Origin: Deinococcus ruber
GTDB lineage: Bacteria > Deinococcota > Deinococci > Deinococcales > Deinococcaceae
Assembly: GCF_014648095.1 (NCBI RefSeq)
Contig: NZ_BMQL01000001.1
Location: forward strand, 496,001 to 560,000
Length of the DNA stretch: 64,000 bases
Direction of reading: 5' to 3'
Shown here: piece by piece, positions 37,153 through 49,099 of the stretch
How positions within the stretch are numbered: the first letter of the stretch is position 1
Layout of the letters: every line of letters starts with the position of its first letter
Notes under the pieces: model-generated
Seen by the model: only the letters and a program-made list of their open reading frames with translations
Databases searched by the model: none
Told to the model about the DNA's origin: nothing
Made by a program: the position numbers and the translations under genes

Positions 37153-37530
37153 TCAGTCCATCTTTTTCATCGGCTCCATCGGTTTCATCGGCTCCATGCC
37201 TTTCATGGGTTCCATCGGCTTCATCGCGCCCTTGTCGCTGCCGTCGGGCACGTCTTTCAGCGCCACCTCTTCGGCTCCGTCTAGCGAAGGGGCCGAATCC
37301 AGCGAGTGCAGTTGCCCGTTCTGAAGACCGTAGTACATCTGCGACGCTCCCTGAAGTTCCAGCACCAGCTCTTGCCCCACTTTCAGCAGGCGCGGCTGCG
37401 CTTTCCACTGCCCGGTGTGAAACCCGGAACCCTGGCTCTGCCCGCCGCCGTGTACGCGAATGCTGGTCTGCTCGCCCTGCTGTTCCAGGTACATCGTCTG
37501 TCCGTTCCCGAGATCTGCTTCGTAGGCCAT
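37153..37530 (-). CDS. Hypothetical protein with Met-Lys/Glu-Pro repeat tail
   Basis: 125 residues. The N-terminal 95 form a soluble, beta-rich domain ([43 protein letters not shown]). The C-terminus is a degenerate triplet repeat of Met-Lys/Glu/Gly-Pro/Met type ([19 protein letters not shown] and on to KKMD), with eleven Met in the last 26 residues or so. Such tails can bind Cu(I)/Ag(I) or scavenge oxidants; this is inference. It faces msrB, a methionine-sulfoxide reductase, across about 100 nt of divergent spacer. Start at 37530 ([10 protein letters not shown]); no signal peptide. Confidence 0.75.
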   Translation of the reverse strand: MAYEADLGNGQTMYLEQQGEQTSIRVHGGGQSQGSGFHTGQWKAQPRLLKVGQELVLELQGASQMYYGLQNGQLHSLDSAPSLDGAEEVALKDVPDGSDKGAMKPMEPMKGMEPMKPMEPMKKMD

Positions 37531-37622
37531 GCTCCACGCTACCCGCCGGGCCTACGGGTTGCGTGCTGCCCGCATTCAGATGCATTCAGAGAAGGGCGAC
37601 AGTCCGGCTCACCCGTGCCGTC

Positions 37623-37628
37623 TACACT
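37623..37628 (+). promoter_or_regulatory. -10 element of a leaderless msrB transcript
   Basis: TACACT exactly 6 nt before the ATG at 37635. Confidence 0.6.
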
Positions 37629-37634
37629 TTTCCC

Positions 37635-38102
37635 ATGACCAGCGAAACCAGACCCGTTTTTCAGAAGCCGACCGACGCCGAGCTGCGCGAGCGCCTGACT
37701 CCGGCGCAGTATCAGGTGACGCAGCACGAGGGCACCGAGCGGGCCTTTACAGGCGAGTACTGGGACCACACCGAAGACGGCATTTATGTGGACGTGGTGT
37801 CGGGCGAGCCGCTGTTTTCCAGCCTCGATAAATACGACGCCGGCTGCGGCTGGCCCAGCTTTACCCGGCCCATCCAGAAGGCAAGCCTGACCGAGAACAC
37901 CGATTACAAGATCGGCTACGCCCGCACGGAAGTGCGTTCCCCGCTGGCCGACTCGCACCTGGGCCACGTCTTCCCCGATGGCCCGCAGGCACAGGGCGGG
38001 CTGCGGTACTGCATCAATTCGGCGGCCCTGCGCTTCGTACCTGTTTCCGAGCTGGACGCACAGGGCTACGGCGAGTATCTGCCGATGTTCCAGCAGCGCT
38101 GA
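37635..38102 (+). CDS. msrB: Peptide-methionine (R)-S-oxide reductase
   Basis: 155 residues, cytoplasmic. Reduces methionine-R-sulfoxide in oxidised proteins. SelR domain: [39 protein letters not shown], then [12 protein letters not shown] and the catalytic-Cys motif [12 protein letters not shown]. The two CxxC zinc motifs of zinc-type MsrB are absent. The ATG at 37635 is favoured by TACACT 6 nt upstream. Protein repair of this kind is in keeping with the oxidative-stress tolerance of the genus. It is divergent from the Met-rich protein gene and convergent with the DUF420 gene. Confidence 0.96.
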   Translation: MTSETRPVFQKPTDAELRERLTPAQYQVTQHEGTERAFTGEYWDHTEDGIYVDVVSGEPLFSSLDKYDAGCGWPSFTRPIQKASLTENTDYKIGYARTEVRSPLADSHLGHVFPDGPQAQGGLRYCINSAALRFVPVSELDAQGYGEYLPMFQQR

Positions 38103-38119
38103 CAACGGGCACGCACGTT

Positions 38120-38165
38120 GAAGGGCAGGTCAGGGAAGAACCCGGCCTGCCCTTCCCTTTTGCCT
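38120..38165. terminator. Bidirectional terminator between msrB and the DUF420 gene
   Basis: 10-bp stem GAAGGGCAGG / CCTGCCCTTC (38120-38129 with 38146-38155), followed on the plus strand by CCTTTTGCCTTTT. Confidence 0.7.
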
Positions 38166-38173
38166 TTTCCGCT

Positions 38174-38653
<480 letters not shown>

Positions 38654-38940
38654 TTGCGGGCAGTCTAGAGGGCACACGGCGCGGGCGCGAGAGTCAAAGG
38701 TCACAGACAGGAAAGGGAGTGGAGGTGCAGCTCCTCTCAGGCCGGACAGCTCCGGGGACAAACGTACAACCGCAGCGCATGTGCTGGCGGTTAGAATTCA
38801 GAAGACTTGACCCGGTTTTTGGTGTGACCAGGACGTGAGCCGCCAACAGCCGGTGCGTGTGCAGGGCGGGCGGCACGGAGGTGGTGCAGTGTGAAGTGGT
38901 GCAGTTTGAGTGGGCAGAGCAGGACAAAGGGGCCGGGGGC

Positions 38941-39963
38941 GTGAACAGCAGCGCAGTTCCGAAAGTGAAAGCCGACAGCGCCGGACAGCCGGGCCGGGTC
39001 GGGCGACTGCTGCCCGCACTGGCCTGGACAGCCCTGGGATACAACGTCCTGGTAATTTTATGGGGCGCGTTCGTGCGGATCAGTGGTTCGGGGGCCGGGT
39101 GCGGTGAACACTGGCCGCTGTGCAACGGGGTGGCGCTGCCAGTTTCTCCGACGCTGCACACCATCATCGAGTTTTCCCACCGCCTGACCAGTGGCCTGTC
39201 GGGCCTGCTCGCCATCGGGCTGGTCGGGCTGGCCTTATTCCGCAGTCCGAAAGGGCATCCGGTTCGTACCGGCGCTCTCCTCTCGCTGCTGCTCATTATT
39301 TTTGAAGGGCTGGTGGGCGGCGTGCAGGTGCTGCTGGGCCTGACCGCCACCAGCACCAATCCGGCACGCGGCTTTGTTCAGGGCGTGCATCTGGCGAACA
39401 CCTTCGCGCTGCTGGGAGCGCTGCTGCTCACGGCGGTGTGGGCGTCGGGCGGGCCGAGACTGCGCCTGAAGGGACAGGGGGTGCTGGGCTGGCTGGCCGG
39501 CACCGGGCTGGTACTGATGCTCATTCTGGGCATGGCCGGAGCCGTCACCGCGCTGGGCGACCTGCTGTTCACGCCCACCGGCATGACGCCGCTCGACACC
39601 GTGCGTCAGGACTTCTCGCTGAGCGCCAGCATCATCCAGAATCTGCGGGTGGTGCATCCCATTCTCGCGCTGGGTGTCAGTGCATATCTGTTCTGGTTCG
39701 CGGGTCTGGTGGGAACACGGCAAAGTGTGTCGGGCAGCATGCTCCAGCCGCGCCGCTGGAAAATCTCACTGCACGCCATCATCGCGTTGCAGATTCTGGC
39801 AGGCGTGCTGAACGTGATTCTGAAAGCGCCCGGCTGGATGCAGATGCTGCATCTGTTTCTGGCCTGCGTGATGTGGCTGGGCGTGGTCATGCTGTGCTAT
39901 TCGGCACTGGTGGGCCGCCCCGCCCCCCAGACCACCGCGCTCCCACAGGGGGTACATGTATGA
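38941..39963 (+). CDS. ctaA: Haem A synthase (CtaA/Cox15)
   Basis: Converts haem O to haem A for the aa3-type oxidase; integral membrane protein of about 340 residues with eight predicted helices. Family motifs: [25 protein letters not shown] (with the paired Cys of the extracytoplasmic loop), [51 protein letters not shown] and [12 protein letters not shown], carrying the haem-ligand His residues. I chose the GTG at 38941, which has AAAGGGG 8-9 nt upstream; in-frame GTG codons further up are alternatives. The stop overlaps ctaB by 4 nt. Confidence 0.95.
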   Translation: MNSSAVPKVKADSAGQPGRVGRLLPALAWTALGYNVLVILWGAFVRISGSGAGCGEHWPLCNGVALPVSPTLHTIIEFSHRLTSGLSGLLAIGLVGLALFRSPKGHPVRTGALLSLLLIIFEGLVGGVQVLLGLTATSTNPARGFVQGVHLANTFALLGALLLTAVWASGGPRLRLKGQGVLGWLAGTGLVLMLILGMAGAVTALGDLLFTPTGMTPLDTVRQDFSLSASIIQNLRVVHPILALGVSAYLFWFAGLVGTRQSVSGSMLQPRRWKISLHAIIALQILAGVLNVILKAPGWMQMLHLFLACVMWLGVVMLCYSALVGRPAPQTTALPQGVHV

Positions 39964-40874
39964 CCGCCACTCCAACCTCCGTTCTTCCGCGTGTGCGGGC
40001 CACCTGGCGCGATTATCTGGCCCTGACCAAACCCAAGGTCATCAGTCTGCTGCTGTTCACCACCCTCACCGCCATGATCATGGCGCAGCGCGGGTGGCCC
40101 GGCCTGACCCTGATGCTGGTGGTGGCTCTGGCGGGCTACGCCTCGGCGGGGTCGGCGGGCGTGTTCAACATGGTGATCGACCGAGACATCGACCTGAAGA
40201 TGAAACGCACCGCCGGGCGGCCCACCAGCAGCGGCCTGATCAGCACCCACAGCGCCGCTCTGTTCGGAGCCACGCTTCAGATTCTGTCGTTCGTGGCGCT
40301 GTGGGTGTGGGCCACACCCCTGAGCGCCTGGATGAGTCTGGCAGGCTTCGTGACGTACGTGGGCGTGTATACCCTGTGGCTGAAGCGGCGCACCTGGCAC
40401 AACATCGTGCTGGGCGGGGCTGCGGGCTGCTTTCCCCCGCTGGTCGGCTGGGCCGCCGTCACCGGAGACCTGAACCTGTTCGCGTGGTTCCTGTTCGCCA
40501 TCATCTTTTTCTGGACACCTGCCCACTTCTGGGCGCTCGCCCTAATGATCAAGGACGAATACCGCGAGGTCGGCATTCCGATGCTGCCGGTGGTACACGG
40601 CGACCGACTGACGGTGGCGCAGGTGTGGCTGTACAGCATCTATACCGTGGTGCTGACCATTCTGCCGTTCACCTTCCGCGAGGTGAGCTGGCTGTACCTG
40701 GGCGTGGCAGTGGTGGCGGGCGGCTGGCTACTGCGGCTGGCGTGGCGGCTGTACAAACCGGTGATGGCCGGGCAGCCTGCCACGCGTAAGATGGCCGTTC
40801 CGCTGTACCTGTACAGCATGCTGTATCTGGCGATTTTGTTTCTGGCCGGCGCGATTGACCGCAGCTTTCTGTAA
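39960..40874 (+). CDS. ctaB: Protoheme IX farnesyltransferase (haem O synthase)
   Basis: 304-residue membrane prenyltransferase that attaches farnesyl to haem B, the step before CtaA. UbiA-type first Asp motif [19 protein letters not shown], second polar motif [17 protein letters not shown], and [18 protein letters not shown]. About eight to nine membrane helices. The ATG at 39960 overlaps the ctaA stop (ATGA), so the two haem A genes are translationally coupled. Confidence 0.96.
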   Translation: MTATPTSVLPRVRATWRDYLALTKPKVISLLLFTTLTAMIMAQRGWPGLTLMLVVALAGYASAGSAGVFNMVIDRDIDLKMKRTAGRPTSSGLISTHSAALFGATLQILSFVALWVWATPLSAWMSLAGFVTYVGVYTLWLKRRTWHNIVLGGAAGCFPPLVGWAAVTGDLNLFAWFLFAIIFFWTPAHFWALALMIKDEYREVGIPMLPVVHGDRLTVAQVWLYSIYTVVLTILPFTFREVSWLYLGVAVVAGGWLLRLAWRLYKPVMAGQPATRKMAVPLYLYSMLYLAILFLAGAIDRSFL

Positions 40875-40992
40875 GCTGAAGCAGGATTGCCACGTCAGTG
40901 CCGGATTTTCTGACCGCCCAGGGACTTCGTTCCCATCACAGCTGCGCCCCCGAGCGCTTAAACTATGTCCGATCAAGAAGAAAGGAGTGAAG

Positions 40993-42105
40993 TTGAACAC
41001 CCCACCACGCCGCGCAAAACGTTCGTTCGCCTCAGCCGCCCCCCTGCTGCTGCTGGCCTCAGCTTCTGTCGCCTCTGCCGCCCAGACGCTCTCGATAGGC
41101 GATATGCACTCGTCCTACAACCGCAACATCTGGTGGATGAGTGTGGCCGTCATCGTCATGGCGATCCTGATTTTTATCGGGGTCAGCTACGCGCTGTTCT
41201 ACACCGTCAACAAGTTCCGCGAAGACAAGCACACCGCCGAACCCGACCAGTTCCACGGCAATAACCGCCTGGAACAGCTGCTGATCGGCGTCCCGGTCAT
41301 CATCGTGACCATCATCACGATTCTGGCCGCCCGCACGATGGCCATCGTCAACCCGACGCCTGCCGACGCACTGCACGTGAACGTGACCGGAGCGCAGTTC
41401 TGGTGGGCCTTCGAGTATCCCGATACCCCTGTCACGGGCGGCACGGTCAACGTTACCAACGGCAATGAGCTGGTCATTCCCGCCGGACGTCAGGTCGCGG
41501 TCACGGTCACGGCCAAAGACGTGATTCACGCGTTCTGGGCACCCAACCTGGGCGGTCAGCGCGACGCCATTCCCGGCAGCAAGAAGACCTTCCAGATCGA
41601 CACCGATCAGCCGGGCGTGTATCAGGGCAACTGCACGGTGCTGTGCGGCGCTTCGCACGCCAACATGCGCTTCAAGGTGGTGGCGCTGCCCAAGGCGCAG
41701 TACGACGCCTTCATCGCCGGAGCGCAGGCATACAAGGCTCCCGCGCCCGCCAACTCCAGCGAGCAGAACGGCTACAACATCTTCATGCAGGGCAAGGCCA
41801 GCGCTGCCGCCGCCCCCTGCGCCAGTTGCCACCGCATTCAGGGCACTCCGGCAGCGGGCGCAGTCGGCCCCGACCTCAGCTATTTCGGCAGCCGCAACAC
41901 CCTGGGCGCAGGCATCTGGGAAGGAAAGGCGCGTGAAGCCCACATCCAGCCCTGGATCAAGAACTGCCCCAGCGTCAAGCCCGGCTGCCTGATGCCCGTC
42001 TACGAGAAGCTGAGCGATACCGATCTGGCCGACCTCGAAGCCTATCTGCTGTCGCTGAAGCTGCCCGAGAGTGCGGCCTACTGGGGCAAGGTGCCCGTCC
42101 GTTAA
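40993..42105 (+). CDS. coxB: Cytochrome c oxidase subunit II with fused cytochrome c (caa3 type)
   Basis: About 370 residues. Signal peptide ([20 protein letters not shown]), two membrane helices, periplasmic CuA cupredoxin domain with [19 protein letters not shown] and the copper loop [14 protein letters not shown], then a C-terminal cytochrome c domain (CASCH haem motif, axial Met in CLMPVYEKL). In the CuA loop the residue normally Glu in C-x-E-x-C is Val here. The start is a TTG at 40993, decided by AAAGGAG 5 nt upstream and by the signal peptide; no ATG or GTG fits in frame nearby. Confidence 0.94.
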   Translation: MNTPPRRAKRSFASAAPLLLLASASVASAAQTLSIGDMHSSYNRNIWWMSVAVIVMAILIFIGVSYALFYTVNKFREDKHTAEPDQFHGNNRLEQLLIGVPVIIVTIITILAARTMAIVNPTPADALHVNVTGAQFWWAFEYPDTPVTGGTVNVTNGNELVIPAGRQVAVTVTAKDVIHAFWAPNLGGQRDAIPGSKKTFQIDTDQPGVYQGNCTVLCGASHANMRFKVVALPKAQYDAFIAGAQAYKAPAPANSSEQNGYNIFMQGKASAAAAPCASCHRIQGTPAAGAVGPDLSYFGSRNTLGAGIWEGKAREAHIQPWIKNCPSVKPGCLMPVYEKLSDTDLADLEAYLLSLKLPESAAYWGKVPVR

Positions 42106-42133
42106 TCGTCAGCCTGGAACATAAGGAGAAGCA

Positions 42134-44566
<2,433 letters not shown>

Positions 44567-44686
44567 TCCCTGCCCTTCTGGGCCGAGCAGAGCGAGAAGG
44601 GAACGAAGAAGGCCGGGAACGAAGTGGACATCTCAGCGCTTTTCTGAGGTGTTCACGGAACGGACAGACTTCGCACCCACACAGAT

Positions 44687-44712
44687 CCACTCCTTCGGGG
44701 GTGGGTTTTTTT
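44687..44712 (+). terminator. Rho-independent terminator of the cta-cox operon
   Basis: Stem CCACTCC / GGGGTGG with a TTCG-type tetraloop, followed by GTTTTTTT. It lies about 120 nt after coxA and abuts the end of the convergent Crp-family gene. Confidence 0.88.
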
Positions 44713-45403
44713 ATGGCCCACCCAGGCTCCGCAGCGCCGCCTCGTCCACGATCCTTACCGTGCGGCGTTCCAGCGAAATGAAGCCCTGCCGGTAAAACTC
44801 GCCCAGTTTGCGGCTGACCAGCTCCGGCACGGTGTTCAGGTGGGCCGCGAGTTCAGAATTGGTGGGCAGCAGCAAGGTCGTTCCGGGCGGCGCATGCTCT
44901 AACAGAAGGCGGGCCAGCCGCGCATTCAGATCGCTGAACAGCAGGTCGTCGAAACGCTCCAGCAGCTCGACGTGCCGCTTTGCAAAGTGGGCGATGACCG
45001 CCTGAGCCAGCGCCGGAGACTGCGCGGTTTGGTGGCGCACTGCCTCGGCGCTCAGAGTCAGCACGCCTGCATCTTCCAGCGCCGCAGCACTGGCGGAATA
45101 CCGGGCGTTGTCCACGAACACGCTGACACCCGACACCATCTGCCGGGGGCCGCTGAGGTGCAGCACCACCTCGCGCTGACCGTGTGCTGCCAGTTTAGAA
45201 ACCTTCAGCCAGCCCGACTCGACCACATAAAGGTGTGTTGCCGCGTCTCCCTGATGAAAGAGCACGTCGCCCCGGCGCAGCGTTCGCAGCCGCGCCAGCT
45301 CTGCCAGTGCCTGCACATCGGCAGCGGGGGCCGCCTGAAACAGGGCGCTCAGTCTTAGGAGGTGGGCGGCTCGCTCGGATGACACGCCGCTAGTGTGGCA
45401 CAC
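44711..45403 (-). CDS. Crp/Fnr-family transcriptional regulator
   Basis: 230 residues. Cyclic-nucleotide-binding-type beta-roll (RRGDVLFHQGDAATHLYVVESGWLKVSKLAAHGQREVV), dimerisation helix, and C-terminal winged helix with recognition region TNSELAAHLNTVPELVSRKLGEFYRQGFI. No Fnr-type Cys cluster at the N-terminus, so it does not look like an iron-sulfur oxygen sensor. Effector unknown. Start uncertain: GTG at 45403 or GTG six codons later. Placed next to the oxidase operon and a ferredoxin gene, it might control respiratory genes, but no operator is visible to prove this. Confidence 0.9.
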   Translation of the reverse strand: MCHTSGVSSERAAHLLRLSALFQAAPAADVQALAELARLRTLRRGDVLFHQGDAATHLYVVESGWLKVSKLAAHGQREVVLHLSGPRQMVSGVSVFVDNARYSASAAALEDAGVLTLSAEAVRHQTAQSPALAQAVIAHFAKRHVELLERFDDLLFSDLNARLARLLLEHAPPGTTLLLPTNSELAAHLNTVPELVSRKLGEFYRQGFISLERRTVRIVDEAALRSLGGP

Positions 45404-45406
45404 CGC

Positions 45407-45643
45407 TCAGCTCTCAAAAAAAGCGCGGTTGAAGTGCAGCGCTGCCGAGTGTTCCGCCGGAAGGTCGATGTCGGCAAAGATCGCTTCCACCGGGCAGGCC
45501 GTGACGCAGGCACCGCAGTCGATGCAGTCGTCAGGGTTGATCACGAACTGTTCGCCCGCATCGTAAATGCAGTCGCAGGGGCAGACTTCACGGCAGGCAC
45601 CATCTTTAAAGCCAGCGCAGCGGGAGGTAATTACGTAGGCCAT
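45407..45643 (-). CDS. 7Fe-type ferredoxin
   Basis: 78 residues, cytoplasmic electron carrier. The N-terminal Cys pattern (SRCAGFKDGACREVCPCDCIYD) is that of a [3Fe-4S]/[4Fe-4S] ferredoxin, followed by the second cluster motif CIDCGACVTACPVEAI. The ATG at 45643 (MAYVITSRCAGF) is standard for the family; earlier in-frame sequence is not ferredoxin-like. It starts about 90 nt from the divergent sco gene and ends 3 nt before the Crp-family start codon, so the two minus-strand genes are probably co-transcribed. Confidence 0.95.
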   Translation of the reverse strand: MAYVITSRCAGFKDGACREVCPCDCIYDAGEQFVINPDDCIDCGACVTACPVEAIFADIDLPAEHSAALHFNRAFFES

Positions 45644-45721
45644 GCGCTCAGCTTGCTGCGGGCGAGCCGGACGCGCCATGACCTGAGTCAAGGAGGGACA
45701 CCCGGCCCGCCCGCCTGCCGC

Positions 45722-45727
45722 TAGAAT
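45722..45727 (+). promoter_or_regulatory. -10 element of a leaderless sco transcript
   Basis: TAGAAT exactly 6 nt before the ATG at 45734. Confidence 0.6.
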
Positions 45728-45733
45728 TTCGGT

Positions 45734-46318
45734 ATGAAAGCGCTGACGGCCCTGCTGCTGACCCTCGCGGCCATCATGGGCGGCGTGCTGGCTTACCGCA
45801 CGTACGCGCCTGCCGCCCTGCACGGCACCGCCCTCGACACGCCCCACCCCCTGAGCCGGGTCGAACTGCTGCGCGACGACGGCGACCGCATCAATCTGGC
45901 GGATTCTGGCGGCAAACGGCGGCTGATCTTCTTCGGCTACACCAAATGCCCCGATATCTGCCCCGCCACCCTGGGCGTGCTGGCCCGCGCCTGGGACACC
46001 CTAAATGCCGATCAGCAGGCGAAACTGGAAGTGCAGCTCATCAGCGTCGATCCGGCATTTGATCGCCCCGCCGTGCTGCGCCGCTACCTGGATGCCTTCA
46101 GCAGCTCATTTCGGGGGTTCACGGGCACGCTGGCCGATATCGGGGCCGCCGAGAAATCGCTGTATGTGTACGCCGCTGGCGGCACCACGCCCGGCACGCT
46201 GATTCACGGCGACGGCGTGGCGCTCGTAGACGAGCAGAGCCGCTTCGTGCGGGTCTACGACAATGCAGCAGTTACCCAGGGCGAGCTGACCGCCGATCTG
46301 CCGAAGCTGCTGCAGTAA
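45734..46318 (+). CDS. SCO1/SenC-family copper chaperone
   Basis: 194 residues. N-terminal membrane anchor (ALTALLLTLAAIMGGVLAY), then a thioredoxin-like fold with the copper-binding FFGYTKCPDICPATLG (C-x3-C) and a distal His in GTLIHGDGVALVD. SCO proteins deliver copper to, or reduce, the CuA site of oxidase subunit II, so the natural client is the CoxB encoded 4 kb upstream. It is not in the cox operon; its own TAGAAT -10 lies 6 nt from the ATG, pointing to a leaderless mRNA. Confidence 0.94.
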   Translation: MKALTALLLTLAAIMGGVLAYRTYAPAALHGTALDTPHPLSRVELLRDDGDRINLADSGGKRRLIFFGYTKCPDICPATLGVLARAWDTLNADQQAKLEVQLISVDPAFDRPAVLRRYLDAFSSSFRGFTGTLADIGAAEKSLYVYAAGGTTPGTLIHGDGVALVDEQSRFVRVYDNAAVTQGELTADLPKLLQ

Positions 46319-46452
46319 GCGGTAAAGAGGCGTGTAGCCTGTCACTTGTGGCCTGTGGGAAAGGCCCAGCTATCTTGCCGCGCTCCTCGATTCCTGGCTG
46401 TTCCGACACGCTACAAGCCACGCACCACAAGCTAAAAACCCGCTTCCCATTT

Positions 46453-46469
46453 TTTCGTAAATAGCATAA
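46453..46469 (+). promoter_or_regulatory. RDRM-like operator (DdrO-type) upstream of ruvB
   Basis: TTTCGTAAATAGCATAA. Its reverse complement TTATGCTATTTACGAAA matches the Deinococcus radiation/desiccation response motif TTATGTCATTGACATAA at 12 of 17 positions, with one half-site (TTATG/CATAA) intact. It overlaps the candidate -10 by 3 bp, a position suited to repression by DdrO. Confidence 0.55.
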
Positions 46470-46472
46470 TAT
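46467..46472 (+). promoter_or_regulatory. -10 element of a leaderless ruvB transcript
   Basis: TAATAT exactly 6 nt before the ATG at 46479. Confidence 0.65.
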
Positions 46473-46478
46473 ACCCGT

Positions 46479-47477
<999 letters not shown>

Positions 47478-47584
47478 AAACGCCTGTCAGGGGCGCTTCT
47501 GTGCTTCCTCACCTGTAGCCCAGCCCCTGCTCATGCTCTATACTCCCTGTACCAAATCCAATCTTTGAGAATTTCAGGGGGAAT

Positions 47585-48871
47585 ATGAAAAACCGCGCCC
47601 TGATCGGCCTCGCGCTGGTCACTGTTACTGCAACGCTGTCTGCCTGCTCGACGGCCACGCCTACCCCGCCCACCGTCAGCCAGCGGCTTCAGACGGCGGC
47701 CACGGCAAAAGGTGTGACCGATCTGAATATCGTGACCCGAACCGACGGCGGCCTGAACGTGACCGGCAAGCTGAGCGGCAATCCCTTTGCGCTGCGGGTT
47801 CCGGCCAACTGGAACGGTTCGAGCGTGCTGAATGCACACGGCTACGTGCTGCCCAGCCAGACAGAGACCGTTCCCGACCCCGCCACCGACCCCAGCATCG
47901 GGCTGCTGACCACGGTGTACAGCCAGGGTTATCTGGCAGCCAACACGGCGTATGCCAAAACTGGGTACGCCGTCAAGGAAGGCATTGCCGCCAACAAAGC
48001 GCTGCGTGACTTTCTGGAAGCGGCAGGCAGCAAGAGCGAGTACATCACCGGCATTTCGATGGGCGGAAACATCGTGGTGGGTCTGGTCGAGAAGTACCCC
48101 AGCGACTTCGCCGGAGCCATGCCTTACTGCGGCGTGGTGGCGGGCTGGCGAGCCGAAGAACGCTTCCTGCTCGACTTCCGGGTGGTCTATGACTACTTCA
48201 CCAAGGGCACGGCCTACGCCCTGCCCGGCAACGGTGACGCCGTTACCTACCGCGCCGACTACACCTATGCGGCAGTGCAGGCCAGTGTCGGTGGGCTGTT
48301 TACTGCCGCCGCCAAGGGCAGCACCGCCGCGCTCGGCATCATCGGGCAGGTCAGCAAGGTCACGGGCGTTCCTGCCGATGTCATCAGCTTCATCACGCCG
48401 CTCGCCAGCAGCAGCTACGGGCTTCAGGATTACCTGAGCACCACCGGGGGCAACGGCTACAGCAACGCCACCAAGCTGTACACCGGCAGCGCCGACGACG
48501 TGGCCCTGAATGCCGGTGTGGAGCGCATCGCCGCGACCTCGGCAGGCAGCACCTACCTCGACGCCAATTACACGCCGACCGGCAAGTTCACCGCCAAGAT
48601 GCTGAGCTTCCACAACACCTCCGATCCACTGGTGCCCTACAGCTTCGAGCCGGAATTTGCCGGAATCGTGGCAGCGGCTGGCAACAGCGCCAATCTGGTG
48701 CAGCAGACGGTTGACGCCAACCCGGTCAATGCGGCCAATCCTTCGGCAGGCGGTCCCACGCACTGCTACTTCACGCCCACTCAGGTTTCGGCGGCGTGGA
48801 ACGAGCTGCGCGGCTGGGTCGAACAGGGCGTCAAGCCCCTCGACGGCGCGAACATCACCGCTGTCAAATAA
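47585..48871 (+). CDS. Secreted lipoprotein of the alpha/beta-hydrolase fold
   Basis: 428 residues. Signal peptide with lipobox LSAC (Cys21), so probably lipid-anchored. The nucleophile elbow GISMGGNIVVGLVEKYP (G-x-S-x-G) and preceding KALRDFLEAAGSKSEYITG are typical of alpha/beta hydrolases such as tannase/feruloyl-esterase-like or prolyl-peptidase-like enzymes. A candidate acid/His pair lies in SFHNTSDPLVPYSFEPEF and GPTHCYFTP. The substrate is unknown. ATG at 47585 with AGGGGG 6 nt upstream; terminator follows. Confidence 0.87.
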   Translation: MKNRALIGLALVTVTATLSACSTATPTPPTVSQRLQTAATAKGVTDLNIVTRTDGGLNVTGKLSGNPFALRVPANWNGSSVLNAHGYVLPSQTETVPDPATDPSIGLLTTVYSQGYLAANTAYAKTGYAVKEGIAANKALRDFLEAAGSKSEYITGISMGGNIVVGLVEKYPSDFAGAMPYCGVVAGWRAEERFLLDFRVVYDYFTKGTAYALPGNGDAVTYRADYTYAAVQASVGGLFTAAAKGSTAALGIIGQVSKVTGVPADVISFITPLASSSYGLQDYLSTTGGNGYSNATKLYTGSADDVALNAGVERIAATSAGSTYLDANYTPTGKFTAKMLSFHNTSDPLVPYSFEPEFAGIVAAAGNSANLVQQTVDANPVNAANPSAGGPTHCYFTPTQVSAAWNELRGWVEQGVKPLDGANITAVK

Positions 48872-48904
48872 CCCCGCCCGCTCACCCTTCTTCGACCTCC
48901 CCTC

Positions 48905-48935
48905 CCCGGCCCCCTGCGGTGCCGGGTGATTTTTT
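48905..48935 (+). terminator. Rho-independent terminator after the lipoprotein hydrolase gene
   Basis: Stem CCCGGC / GCCGGG (48905-48910 with 48921-48926) followed by TGATTTTTT. Confidence 0.75.
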
Positions 48936-48991
48936 GCGCGTTCCAGACAGCATTGTTGTATTGCCGCACTCTTTGACGGTTCCGTCTGGCG

Positions 48992-48997
48992 TAGACT
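48992..48997 (+). promoter_or_regulatory. Candidate -10 element for dnaG
   Basis: TAGACT about 100 nt before the chosen dnaG ATG. TTGACG at 48973-48978 is too close (13 bp) to be its -35. Confidence 0.4.
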
Positions 48998-49099
48998 GGA
49001 GTACTGTCCCGGAGGCCCGCTCTGTCTGCGTGGGTCATGAAGGAAGCACTGACAGCACAGGGAAGCCGAGGAGGTGAAATCCGGTGGGAAGCACGCGAA

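Noticed and set aside
46320..46450. GTAGCCTGT/ACAAGCCAC-type repeats between sco and ruvB as a mobile element
   Set aside because: Only short, imperfect GT-rich inverted similarities; no defined ends or target duplication.
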